Source: Antedon mediterranea
Lineage: Eukaryota > Echinodermata > Crinoidea > Comatulida > Antedonidae
Assembly: GCF_964355755.1 (NCBI RefSeq)
Contig: NC_092676.1
Coordinates: 17,962,288 to 18,026,287 of the forward strand
Length of the DNA stretch: 64,000 nucleotides
Direction: 5' to 3'
The translations under genes and the position numbers were made by a program. How positions within the stretch are numbered: the first letter of the stretch is position 1; every line of letters starts with the position of its first letter. Below, piece by piece: positions 26,201-34,254 of the stretch. The notes beneath the pieces were generated by a model. It had not been told where the DNA came from. It was given only the letters and a program-made list of their open reading frames with translations, and made no database searches.

Positions 26201-27230
26201 AATCCGCACCTGAAAGCAATATGTGGATCACTTTCCATGTGGAATTCTGGGCCAACCTGCAAAAAGTCCAGTCTTGTTCATTTAACCTTGGGTGTGATAT
26301 CTATACATTCATTTGCATGGTTATTAGGAAATGTTTACCCTTTTTCTTAATTTCTAATACAACCTGTTGTTACAGTGTTATTTCTTTTATGATGAAAAAT
26401 AAAAAAAAAATTTTCATTTAAAAGTGCCCTCTATTGTGTTGGACTCATTGTACTATGATGGATTAAAATAATAGAATTTGAAATTGTTAAAGATGTATTG
26501 TCCCCCAAAAAATTAAATCAGACTTTGAATATTTTATAGTTTAATAAAGTTAATCACTTCCATAGGAAAAAACACAAAAAATAATGTTTTAACTTATAAA
26601 ACGAAAAAATAAATAGTTAAATTCAACCAAAAACCCATTAGCTGGCAGCTATTTTTTGCTTTAAATGACAGTTTTTTTCAGGTAAATACATTTTTTCAAA
26701 CTAATTATTGTCAAAGTGGATTATTATATGTTACATTAAAATGGCATATTCAACAAAAACTTTGTTACCAAGTATTTTTTCAGGGGGACAATAAATCTGT
26801 AAACAATCCATAGAGGTTCTATACCAGTACTATAGCTAAAATGAAAATATCAATATTTAATGTAGTAATACATTAAAATATAACACAAAACAATAAATCA
26901 ACTTAGTCAACTTACTGTCAACGATGTTACAGTTTCAGGGTCGGAATCATTTTTATCATGGTACAAAACAATATTCTCATTTTTTCCAAAGCTTTCTCGC
27001 ACTCCGAGATGATAAAATAAAGTTGCCTGTTGAGTTTTTATGGACATGTCCACGATAACCAGATCAGCATCATAAAATATGTCTAACACGCTCGTCTGTC
27101 CAAAATCTAGGTGCTGAAAGGCCACTCGCTTCAGGTCAATGTCCGCATTATGAGTTTTTAATTTTTCAACATTTTCAAACGCTTTTTGACAAGCTTCAGT
27201 ATTATTACTGAATATGCAAGCCACTCTCAT
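3499..27230 (-). CDS. MAP3K5/15-like: ASK-family MAP kinase kinase kinase (MAP3K5/MAP3K15-like), 35 coding exons
   Basis: Serine/threonine kinase of the ASK family, which relays oxidative and other stress to the p38 and JNK cascades in the cytoplasm. Coding exons in order of transcription: 26916-27230, 25886-26073, 25316-25391, 24232-24324, 23421-23527, 22895-23065, 22148-22260, 21356-21515, 20858-20942, 19940-20080, 19626-19667, 19309-19355, 18985-19080, 18318-18417, 17436-17569, 16806-16933, 16265-16368, 14071-14209, 13647-13708, 13055-13120, 12595-12695, 11914-12047, 10992-11082, 9802-9852, 8504-8624, 8179-8247, 7601-7679, 7021-7100, 6554-6665, 5733-5958, 5270-5362, 5025-5062, 4468-4541, 4221-4297, 3499-3601. 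All introns are GT..AG and phases match throughout; the sum is 3816 bp (1271 residues plus TGA), close to human ASK1/ASK3 length. The ATG at 27230 has an in-frame TAA 18 nt upstream. Assignment to ASK1 or ASK3 is not resolved. Exon borders were read by eye. Confidence 0.93.
3624..3806. mobile_element. Pogo/Tigger-like MITE, second copy
   Basis: Ends CAGTACAACCCTTTTTAACC and AAGGTTGTACTG are inverted; interior shares ATTCAGGGGACACCCATATA and CGTTGTTGGGTCCTGAAGGT with the 1780 copy. In MAP3K intron 34. Confidence 0.62.
4575..4735 (-). mobile_element. Same SINE family, minus-strand truncated copy
   Basis: Reverse complement reads TTATCAAGCAGAAGGTTCCG, GGTTTGAATCTCGGTTGGGA, CATATTTCCTCATCTTATTG. 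In MAP3K intron 32. Confidence 0.72.
5994..6148. mobile_element. MITE with TTGGTTTCCACTA ends
   Basis: GCTTGGTTTCCACTAGGAGC and TAGTGGGAACCAAAC are inverted ends. A possibly related end (CCCAGTGGAGACCAAGCTT) is at about 24146-24165. Confidence 0.6.
6330..6461. mobile_element. MITE with GTCTACA ends, TTAA-flanked copy
   Basis: Starts GATCTGTCTACA and ends GTGTAGACAGAGC; TTAA on both sides (6326-6329, 6462-6465). Same family as 20203-20364. Confidence 0.72.
8504..11082 (-). CDS. MAP3K exons 23-25: Ser/Pro-rich linker with 14-3-3 site and conserved MLRKDSERR block
   Basis: Exons 10992-11082, 9802-9852 and 8504-8624 (residues about 868-955). The end of exon 22 and start of exon 23 together encode RSISTP (residues 864-869), a mode-1 14-3-3 motif at the position of ASK1 Ser966/967. 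Exon 23 is rich in Ser-Pro. Exon 25 carries [19 protein letters not shown], one of the most conserved stretches after the kinase in this family. Intron 23 holds a 45-unit 21-bp minisatellite; intron 24 holds a foldback repeat. Confidence 0.88.
8912..9120. repeat. Foldback repeat with 44-bp arms and hammerhead-like core
   Basis: Left arm 8912-8955 and right arm 9076-9120 are inverted copies (CACTGATGAAGGGCTAGTGT, GAAAGCTCTGCTAACT), bounded by TA runs. The left arm contains CTGATGA (8918-8924), a GGGC/GCCC stem, GAAA (8941-8944) and GCTCTGCTA. Confidence 0.75.
9349..9500 (+). repeat. Dispersed 140-bp repeat with upstream TATA box, copy 1
   Basis: TATAAAAG, then about 140 bp almost identical to 13791-13930 (GTGAGAGATAATCGCACAGA, CCTTGATTGAATTGACTCTC). 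Could be the end of an LTR element; not proved. Confidence 0.6.
9994..10956. repeat. 21-bp minisatellite in MAP3K intron 23
   Basis: About 45 copies of ATGCTTCACTCTCATTGCGC (plus G), with GCGC/GCGT/GTGC variants and a few 23-bp units. Because 21 is divisible by 3, several frames on both strands stay open (heptads such as [21 protein letters not shown]). These are not genes. Confidence 0.95.
11914..17569 (-). CDS. MAP3K exons 15-22: protein kinase domain (residues about 579-846)
   Basis: Exons 17436-17569, 16806-16933, 16265-16368, 14071-14209, 13647-13708, 13055-13120, 12595-12695, 11914-12047. Visible motifs: glycine loop [10 protein letters not shown], catalytic Lys in AVKEV (residue 615), alpha-C Glu in [17 protein letters not shown] hinge, HRDIKGDN (Asp709), [10 protein letters not shown] (Asp728), APE in [13 protein letters not shown] and [13 protein letters not shown]. 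All catalytic residues are present, so an active kinase is expected. In the activation loop, the first of the two Thr expected from ASK1 is replaced by Ser (SADSFKGT), while the second (residue 748) is kept. A SINE fragment and a solo LTR lie in the intron before exon 18. Confidence 0.94.
12817..13066. repeat. Perfect 125-bp tandem duplication covering the donor of MAP3K exon 20
   Basis: 12817-12941 and 12942-13066 are identical by eye. Copy 2 contains the last 12 coding bases of exon 20 (13055-13066) and its GTATTA donor; copy 1 repeats both within the intron (12930-12941, donor at 12928-12929). Confidence 0.93.
13791..13930 (+). repeat. Dispersed 140-bp repeat, copy 2
   Basis: Same orientation as 9349-9500, with a few substitutions; begins abruptly at TGTGAGAGA, without the TATA segment. 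Confidence 0.7.
14250..14402 (+). mobile_element. Same SINE family, 5'-truncated copy
   Basis: Starts inside the tRNA-like head (GCAGACGGTCCGAGTTCGAG) after a TA run and continues with TTTCCTCATCTTTATCGTTT and ACCGGGCAGTTTGGAATT. Interrupted at its right by the solo LTR. Confidence 0.78.
14403..14834 (+). mobile_element. Solo LTR (Ty3/Gypsy-like ends)
   Basis: 432 bp bounded by TGTTACG and CGTAACA with ATAT on both sides as target duplication (ambiguous because the flank is AT-repetitive). Contains AATAAA at about 14723. Open frames inside it are not recognised. GC-richer than its surroundings. Confidence 0.7.
14840..14926. repeat. Perfect inverted repeat, 36-bp arms
   Basis: Arms 14840-14875 and 14891-14926 (core GTAGGCAAAGAACATTAATT and complement) around a 15-base loop CTAAACCGCCCGGTG, built from SINE tail sequence in opposite orientations. 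May form a cruciform. Confidence 0.85.
15096..15285 (+). mobile_element. tRNA-derived SINE, near full-length copy
   Basis: Head is a tRNA-like fold (stem GCCCCAG / TTGGGGC, A-box TGGTCTAATGGTTAGGG, B-box GTTCGAGTC). The anticodon loop would be 8 nt, so it is not a working tRNA. Tail contains TTTCCTCATCTTTATCGTTT and ACCGGGCGGTTTAGAATTAA. Confidence 0.8.
15531..16126. mobile_element. MITE of the same family, split by a 5S-derived SINE
   Basis: Ends AAGCTCTGTCTACACTATCA and AAAGTTTGATAGTGTGAACA. Interior continues across the insert when the 15630-16055 segment is removed. Confidence 0.8.
15630..16055 (+). mobile_element. 5S rRNA-derived SINE (SINE3-like)
   Basis: The first about 110 bp resemble 5S rRNA, including GTTAAGCAACGTTGGGCCCG, GGTTAGAGCTTGGAGGGGAT and CTGGGAATACCGGGCGCTGT, i.e. 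the internal RNA polymerase III promoter region. A unique body of about 300 bp follows, ending in an AT-rich tail. An 8-bp duplication ACATCATC flanks it (15622-15629, 16056-16063). Confidence 0.85.
17755..18005 (-). mobile_element. tRNA-derived SINE (second family) with repeated B-box segment
   Basis: Minus strand: A-box-like TAGCTTGGTGATTAAG, then three tandem copies of a GGGTT(C/T)AATCCTGAC unit, then the same body as 22383-22570. A body-only fragment also lies at about 15313-15405. Confidence 0.68.
18318..20080 (-). CDS. MAP3K exons 10-14: PH-like part of the central region (residues 437-578)
   Basis: Exons 19940-20080, 19626-19667, 19309-19355, 18985-19080 and 18318-18417. Readable family motifs are [56 protein letters not shown] and [20 protein letters not shown], which correspond to the ASK1 pleckstrin-homology-like fold just before the kinase domain. 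Exons 11 (42 bp) and 12 (47 bp) are very short; phase arithmetic confirms them. Exon 14 is an acidic linker (DDYLEDKNN) leading into the kinase. Confidence 0.88.
20203..20364. mobile_element. MITE with CTACACTATCAAACT ends
   Basis: Inverted ends CTATCTACACTATCAAACTA and AGTTTGATAGTATAGACAGA, with AAGTGTGATGT / ACATCACAT inside. Related copies: 6330-6461, 15531-16126, fragment 21247-21303. Confidence 0.78.
20573..20813. mobile_element. CCGTATTTATTC-type MITE, second copy
   Basis: Same family as 21767-22144: ends near TACTGTATTTATACCG and ATTCAAATAAATACGGTA, interior with GGGGAGGCGTTTATT and AAATGATGTTCTATGG. In MAP3K intron 9. Confidence 0.75.
20858..24324 (-). CDS. MAP3K exons 4-9: central regulatory (TPR-like) region (residues 194-436)
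   Basis: Exons 24232-24324, 23421-23527, 22895-23065, 22148-22260, 21356-21515 and 20858-20942 encode a helical region with strong family signatures: [65 protein letters not shown] and [17 protein letters not shown]. In ASK1 this part forms TPR repeats, lies next to TRAF-interacting sequence and primes substrate. Exon 7 (22148-22260) has an unusual donor: intron bases +2 and +3 coincide with the TA target site of a MITE (21767-22144). Confidence 0.9.
21767..22144. mobile_element. CCGTATTTATTC-type MITE abutting the exon 7 donor
   Basis: Left end TA/CCGTATGTATTCAAATAA, right end TTTGAATAAACATGG/TA; TA target duplication at 21765-21766 and 22145-22146. The right TA is positions +2/+3 of the MAP3K exon 7 splice donor. 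Confidence 0.8.
22383..22570 (-). mobile_element. tRNA-derived SINE (second family)
   Basis: Minus strand has A-box TAGCTAAGTGGTTA and B-box GGGTTCAATCC, then a body with CACTCCCTAAGCCTCAAATG and GGCTAGTTGGTACTCGCTG. In MAP3K intron 6. Confidence 0.72.
23612..23968. mobile_element. MITE with GTTTATACAACA ends
   Basis: AGCCCGTTTATACAACATGC at the left and GTTGTATAAACACAGCCT at the right, in MAP3K intron 4. No ORF. Confidence 0.65.
25316..27230 (-). CDS. MAP3K exons 1-3: thioredoxin-binding-like N-terminal region (residues 1-193)
   Basis: Exon 1 (26916-27230) encodes residues 1-105 with the family signatures [20 protein letters not shown] and [19 protein letters not shown]. Exon 2 (25886-26073) continues with [13 protein letters not shown] and reaches residue 167; exon 3 (25316-25391) ends at residue 193 with a basic helix ([15 protein letters not shown]). 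In ASK1 this region binds reduced thioredoxin and holds the kinase inactive. The Cys at residue 108 aligns with the redox-sensitive ASK1 cysteine just before the GNYTFVPY-like stretch. Compared with mammalian ASK1 the long low-complexity leader is missing, so translation starts near the folded domain. A possible AG acceptor at about 27295 suggests a separate 5' untranslated exon, which I could not locate. Confidence 0.88.
26491..26798. mobile_element. MITE with AGATGTATTGTCCCCC ends, intact copy
   Basis: Terminal inverted repeat AGATGTATTGTCCCCC at the left and GGGGGACAATAAATCT at the right, 308 bp, in MAP3K intron 1. No ORF. Confidence 0.78.
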
Positions 27231-27475
27231 ATTGAATGTTTTGTTTTAATGTTTGATAGTTTAATTCATTTGATGTCTAAATGCTGCACATTCTAAAAAC
27301 AAAATATAAGAAATTAGATAGAATAGGTAAACTGGATCAATTGCTGTTGAGTGAATACAGGGCTTCCCCTTTCCCTACAACGAAATCCCTACACAAATAG
27401 GCCTACCATTAATTAATATATATTAGGCTTAGATAGTATCAAATTTAGGCCTACACTCACTTCCCCACCCCTCTT

Positions 27476-29283
27476 GGCCTGTCACACCAAAATCAGTCCG
27501 GGCCAAAATCGGTCCGGCGGACCAGTTTTGGCTGCCAAAATCAGTCCGGGGGACCATTTATGGCTGCCAAAACCTGTCCGGCCGGACCAATTTTGGCCGC
27601 CAAAACTGGTCCGGCCTGGATAAAATCGGTCCGGGCAGTAGGACTGTTTTTGGCCGCCAAATATGGTCCGGTCTTACAAATATATGGTGCGCAAAATGAG
27701 TCATAATGTATTATATCATTTTTAAAAAATGTATTAGTCATTATATTGAAAACTATGGGTTTTATTTGTTATTTTAATATTATAAATTAATCCTGTTTTT
27801 TTAATTATCATTATTAGTAGTAACTCATCAGTACTAATAGGCTTTTTGTATACAATATGTATCTCTGCCTGTTTTTAATCCATATTGTTCTTTTTTAACA
27901 TCTTCGTTTCCCCATGATGTTAAAAACAATTTAATTTATTAATTATTAATGGTTAATCAATCAATATATCAATTCAATACAATTATTATAAAACAATTAT
28001 CCAATATTGATTAGGCTGAGGAAGGAAAAAGGCCTCAATCATAAATAAAATCTAGCTGGCAATATCAGCGTCTCATACCCGTTCATGTGAGTGTGTGGCA
28101 GGCCGAAATATGAGTGAACACCTAAGTCATGTTTTTAGATAAAATACATTTATTTATAGTATTTATCCGACAAGATAACTTACTAATATATATCATGGGA
28201 TATTTTTCGGCGCTAGTTCCGTTTCGCACCTGTTTTTATTTCGACTTCCTTTTGACTCCAAATTGTTAAGCAACTTATTGTGAATACCACACCTTAAAAT
28301 TGGGCCTCATAAGTACTTTTATGAAGAAGAATCACATAAAAAGTAACAAATAAATCCTTAAATTGATGATTTTACAGACATGTTTCTCGCATACCGTTCG
28401 CCGCGAATTTAGCATACTCGAAGTTCAATATTTTCCTTTCTATGGAGCGCCAAAAGAGCAACAACAATAGATGGTTAAAACCTCAGTGGAATGCGTCTTC
28501 TTTTAATGCATTTATTATTGAAATACACAAACGTGTAATTGTAATATATTTTGTCAAATAAAAATGCTGTAACATTTTACTGCTAATAATTTGCTGTTTT
28601 CAAATAGCAACCAACCTAAGAGTAAGACTAAGACTTAAAGAGGCATATTATTTAGATTAAGGTATACCCCTACAGTACATGTAATATGATGATGAATTTG
28701 TCGATTTTCATTCCTAACTAAAAGCTCCTGAAAAAAACATGTACAGTATCAACAGTAATATTTTTGTTGCATTGACAAAATATGATAAAATTGAACGTAA
28801 TTTTCACCAATAAATGCATTAAATATACACAATTTACTGAGTTTTTAGCCCTCTATGATTGCTCTTTTGGCGCTCCATAGAAACAACAACATTGAACATC
28901 GAGTGTGCGAAATTCACGAACCGATGTGCGAGAAACACGTCTGTAAATTCATCAATTTAAAGGATTTATTTTTTACTTTTTGTGTGATCTCCTTCGTAAA
29001 AGTATTAAAGAGGCTTAATTCTAAGGTGTGGTACTCACGATAAAGTTACTTAACCAATTTTGAGTCGAAATAAACGACAGGTGCGAAACGGAACTAGCGC
29101 CTATTTTTCTAGCCATAAACAACTTAAAACAGCATCATAGGCCTAGTAATTCAATTAAAATCAACAGAAGAAAAGCCCGGACCGATTTTGGCAGTGGCGG
29201 ACTGCTTTTGGCCACAATTTTAGAGCCAAAACTGGTCCGGCCGGACCGATTTTGGCCCCGGACCATATTTATTGTGACAGGCC
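27476..29283. mobile_element. GGTCCGG-rich TIR element in the intergenic region
   Basis: Ends GGCCTGTCACA / TGTGACAGGCC are inverted. Subterminal parts are dense in short palindromes around CGGTCCGG and CCAAAATC. The element starts about 245 bp upstream of the MAP3K ATG. No ORF recognised. It hosts the palindromic element at 28209-29101. Confidence 0.65.
28209..29101. mobile_element. Long-palindrome (foldback) element, 893 bp, 8-bp target duplication
   Basis: TATTTTTC flanks both ends (28201-28208 and 29102-29109). Arms of about 270 bp are inverted copies from GGCGCTAGTTCCGTTTCGCA to the CTCTTTTGGCG block. The AT-rich centre has no ORF. Confidence 0.85.
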
Positions 29284-29540
29284 CTATTATGTAAGCCTAT
29301 AGGCCTAGGCTAGGCAAATACAGTAAAAACAATTCTAACAATTAATGTAAAAACAAAGGCAACCTAGCCTACTACTAGGCCTGTTTAGCCCCGGTATACT
29401 GCTACTTGTGGGGCCGGGAATCCGTGGGGCCTAAGCCTAGTAGTAGGCCTAGGCCTGACCAGGGAAGAGTGTTCTTCGCTGGCCTGACTTAGGCCTCTTG
29501 GCCTAGGCTAGGCCTAGCTAGGCTGGGTTCCAGCTGTCTG
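29284..29540. repeat. AGGCCT/CCTAGG-rich low-complexity tract
   Basis: Dense short palindromic runs of TAGGCCTAGGC type; a similar tract lies at 63560-63790. No gene seen. Confidence 0.7.
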
Positions 29541-30453
29541 CACATGTGGCCATACAACGACGTTTATATTTTAAACTGATCAAAGGCTCTAGGCCTAACA
29601 GTAGTATAAAATGCTGATTTACATACGCAGAATATCAAAATTTATCATATGTACCTAGGCCTAGGTTCGAATACCCAGCATACCATATTTAGTATTGAAT
29701 TGTACTTTAAAATACGTTGAACCAAAATGAAAACGTATCGTTCATGTTCAACGTTCATGCTAAAATAAAAAGTACAACGCGTTGAAGAACATAAAACGAG
29801 TTTTAAAACGCGTCTGAAGAACCAAATTAAAGTTATTATCGTTGCGTTTAGTAGTAGTACAGCATCATAACAAATATTCTATCTACAGTTTTATTTTCTT
29901 TTGGTGTGAGTTATTGAGTCTGCTGGGGATATCGACCAAGTCGTTATTTTTTACTCTGTACCGTTTTGTAGGAGTTGACGCTATAGGAATTGTATTGACG
30001 CAGATTACACTAGAAAGCAAATAGATAGCACAGACGCATTTCAACGCGTTGACCTAAATGTTTGGTTGTTGAAGTTGACGCTTTACGACGAGAGTTGACG
30101 TGTGGGTGTGGCAGGTGTGTGTAAGATGGAAGACACATTGTAAGCGTTTTTATTGACACCAATTTCTGTAAAAATAGCACTGATTAATCAATACACAGCA
30201 TTTGTTTGTACCGGTAAATTGAAAAATTAAATTGTCTTCTGGTGCCGCCAGTTAAAAGAGATGGATACCAAAATACACTACCACCTGTTATCACTTTTCC
30301 TATAGTCACGGTGAAAACAAATCAAATGATAAAAATAAACATAAACTTAATTTATTTTGGCAAAATGTTTAATAAACAATTGAATAAGGCAGACTTTCAT
30401 TATCTCCTTACTTCTAATACATAGGCCATTCCTTCACTTCTTCTTTCCTTTTA
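29541..30453. other. Intergenic, no gene recognised
   Basis: Only short open frames. Several AACGCG / CGCGTT and GTTGACG words recur (29770-30110) and may be an unresolved MITE. Confidence 0.5.
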
Positions 30454-31537
30454 AGATGTATTGTCCCCCAAAAACATGAAAAATGAAGATTAATTAAATC
30501 AGACTTTGAATAGGTTATTTTTTAGTTTTAATAAAGTGAATCACTTCCGTAGAAAAAAAAAGAGGAAAAAAAAAAAATTTTCCGTGACTTATAAAATAAC
30601 ATGATAAATGGTTAAATTCAACCAAAAATCCACTGGCTGGCAGCCAATTTGACATTTTTAGTCGCGTGGAAGCGACTCTATAGTTCACTATGTCGGTCGG
30701 TTGGTCGGTCTGTCTGTCTGTCGGTCTGTCTGTCTGTCGGTCCGGTATCACTATGCGTTTTATCGCTTTCTGACCTTATCTTGATATCAGTTTAATCTAG
30801 CTAGGTCAATTTTTCACAGTATATTCCTTATGGCCAGGAATCAATGTGGTTATGTTTTCACGGTGCGCAATAAAAAATTATGCGGTCTACGCACGATTTA
30901 ACGAAATCACGTTTGTAATCATATCTTCACAACCATGAATCACAATTAACGAAAATTTGGTACTCATAAATTTCAGGGCATAAATCATCATATGGCAATA
31001 CAATTACGTGCGTAGCGCATGTAACGCATGCGTACGCGCGCTTAAAATTGTCAAAATTTATTTTCAATGAAATAAGAGTACGTTTCAGGCAATTTTAAGC
31101 GTTTACAAAATTGCCATGAGTGCGCATATTTTTGCGCGCGCACTGCGCGTTAAATGTTATTGCGCACTCTTTTTGCCCGATTTCTGTTTTCTTGACTTAC
31201 TTTTCAACTCGAAATTACGTTATACGAGCACGTCAAAAGTGACAGGCTACGCACGTGTAAATTAAAAAAATATAAATGTTTTCAAACATTTCAACATTTT
31301 TAAACATGTTCAGTAATTTCGGTCAGTATAGTTCACTATGTCGGTCCGTCGGTCTGTCTGTCTGTCGGTCTTTCTGTCGGTTTGTCTGTCGGTCCGGTAT
31401 CACTATGCATTGCAGCACGCGACTTAATGGCTGTTGGCCTTGTTTGCTTTAAATCCAGTTTTTTCAGGTAAATAAATATTATGTGACATAACTGCCATGG
31501 CATATTCAACATTATTTTTCAGGGGGACAATACATCT
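30454..31537. mobile_element. Same MITE family, copy split by another insert
   Basis: Ends AGATGTATTGTCCCCC and GGGGGACAATACATCT; interior matches the 26491 copy except for a 763-bp insertion at 30661-31423. A third, partial copy begins at about 33331. Confidence 0.78.
30661..31423. mobile_element. GTCGCGTG-ended insert with GTCGGTC direct repeats
   Basis: Begins GTCGCGTG and ends CACGCGAC between TTA duplications (30658-30660, 31424-31426). Near each end is the same block: TATAGTTCACTATGTCGGTC, a (GTCT/GTCG)n run, then GGTCCGGTATCACTATGC, in direct orientation. The middle is rich in CGCG. Confidence 0.65.
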
Positions 31538-31640
31538 TTAAGATTGGATATAACTTTAAGAAAATAAACTGCAGTATCAATTGTTTTACCATTTGCAAAT
31601 GGTTTATTTCAATTAAAGCATGCTACATGATCAACATATA

Positions 31641-32276
31641 ATACTGAAATCTTAGTACAGAATTACAATACTGAAATCTTAGTACAGAATTAAAATACTG
31701 AAATCTTAGTACAGAATTAAAATACTGAAATCTGAGATAGAATTAAAATACTGAAATCTGAGTATAGAATTAAAATACTGAAATCTTAGTACAGAATTAA
31801 AATACTGAAATCTGAGATAGAATTAAAATAATGAAATCTGAGATAGAATTAAAATACTGAAATCTGAGATAGAATTAAAATACTGAAATCTGAGATAGAA
31901 TTAAAATACTGAAATCTGAGAAAGAATTAAAATACTGCAATCTGAGATAGAATTAAAATACTGAAATCTGAGATAGAATTAAAATACTGAAATCTGAGAT
32001 AGAATTAAAATACTGAAATCTGAGATAATTAAAATACTGAAATCTGAGATAGAAATAAAATACTGAAATCTGAGATAGAATTAAAATACTGAAATCTGAG
32101 ATAGAATTAAAATACTGAAATCTGAGATAATTAAAATACTGAAATCTGAGATAGAATTAAAATACTGAAATCTGAGATAGAATTAAAATACTGAAATCTG
32201 AGATAGAATTAAAATACTGAAATCTGAGATAGAATTAAAATACTGAAATCTGAGATAGAATTAAAATACTGAAATG
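31641..32276. repeat. 26-27 bp minisatellite
   Basis: About 24 copies of AATACTGAAATCTGAGATAG plus AATTAA; the first few units have the variant CTTAGTACAG. No coding signal. Confidence 0.93.
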
Positions 32277-34254
32277 ATTTAAAAAGCACCGCACAGTCGA
32301 ATTAGTTCCCCACATAGAGGAGAGCATGATCAATGATATCAATTTTTAAGTAACTACTATTACGTCCACAACATATGCACAGGAAATTGTTCATGATGTT
32401 CAAATGTTGTATACTGTTTACTTGGAATTTTACATTAGAAACAGAATTATTCTTGATAGTTTTAACATTATAACTTGTTGAAATATTCAATAGACTGCTA
32501 ATTAATAATGCAGCCATAATCATGAGTATACATAAATAAGTTAAAATGATAAATAATATAATGTATAAATCTCTGGAATCTGAGTACAGTAAAAACTTTA
32601 GCACCTCAGTCAAATATAACTGCCGCACCATAGGGCCATATATGTTGCAATATGCATAATCTAGCACAATATAAGACATCTCTGATAGCACCTTGGAAAT
32701 GGAGTGATGTGTCTTCATTCATACAGTACATAAATAATAAATACACATAAAAGCTACTGAAACAATATATTGTACAGTACCAATACTTTTTACCTTGCCC
32801 TGCATAGAATATGCGCCAAATGAACACATGTTGTAAATTTACATTACCTGAAACCAGGGAGTTGTAAAATAAGCTCCCTGCTGAAACATTATAGTTCAAT
32901 GATGTTTGTCTATAATTTTCTAAAAATACATATTCAAATTGTTTACAGAATCATTCAAAAGTTCCACACACGCAACACTGACGTCGGAACCTATTTAATC
33001 ATTTATGGTAACCATTATATATAGTAAGTAAATAATGATGTATAAATAATTAAAATAGGTGATCTGAATATGATAAATAATAGACGATTCAAACAAGCAC
33101 CTCATTTATTCACAGGTGAATGCCCCAGAATGCCGCACGCTTTTAAACGTACTTTAAATGAAAACATTTTGTGCACTTAAATAACATAGAACCAGGGAAG
33201 AGTGAAATTATAATTTAATTTCATTCTTTCCTACTAGAACTTATTAACATTTACAGAAAAACTAAATTCTTTTTCCCCCTAACATTATAAATGAATTGAT
33301 TTATAGCTGTACGCCTTTAATCTATGTACAAGATGTATTGTCTACCAAAAACATGGACATGAAGATTAATTAAAAAAGGAATGAATAGGCCATTTCGCAG
33401 TTTTGATAATTACAGTTTAATATATAAAGCATCTGCATGTAACAACTGTTAACATATAGTGCCTCTCTCCACTTAAAATACATTTGGAATCTAACAATAA
33501 ATATTCATATATAATTTTGTTTTTGCTTTTTATAATTTTGGAACGAAAACTGTAAAATGTCAACCTCAGAGAAATGTAACTGAAGTGAATAATTCACAAT
33601 AGGGAGGTTTTGAAACGATAATAAAAATAATATAAGGAAAAGATAAGGAAAACGGATACATCACATATTTGTAAAACTTTTGAGGTTAAGGGTTTTTTTG
33701 TTTTGCTAATTGTGCCGCAATAAAGTTCATAAATATTTTAGAGAATATGTATTACTCATTTACATTACATGAAAGCAAACTTTTTAATTTAGTTTTGGTA
33801 TGTTTAAATAGGCCTCTGTATGACCTACAAAATAAATCTATCTTTCAATTATGTACCAAGTTTAATTGTATATAAGCATATCAAATAATATATTAACATT
33901 GCAATAAATATTAAAAGTTAAGACCTGCAAAATATATGTTTTTCACAGTGTTATTGTAAACTGAATATACGCATATCAAATATTAATAGTACAATCAATA
34001 TAGACTAAACAGTAATGTAACAATATATATGTATGAATCGCATAGTAAAATAAATATTTTTTTAAAATTAAAACATAATAATTACAACAAATGCAATAAG
34101 AATTATAGCCATTTAAAATGAGTGTTTTAAAAGACAATAAAATTAAGTATAAGCATTGTCATAATATATACAGTAGATGTACTTCAATTTTGGCCATTCT
34201 GATACCACAATATGTGCTGCATGATACAGTATGACAAAAATTTGATAACAAGCC
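32277..34254. other. AT-rich region 3' of the receptor gene, no gene recognised
   Basis: Probably includes the receptor 3' UTR. Open frames of 97-138 codons on the minus strand (32302-32899) have AT-driven composition and no recognisable domain. A partial MITE lies at 33331-33425. Confidence 0.5.

Noticed and set aside
31641-32276. Regular repeat as CRISPR or coding repeat
   Set aside because: No spacers, no stable frame, AT-rich; a minisatellite.
32302-32899. Two overlapping open frames on the minus strand (138 and 97 codons)
   Set aside because: Composition reflects AT-rich DNA, no domain recognised, no splice or start context; probably 3' flank of the receptor.
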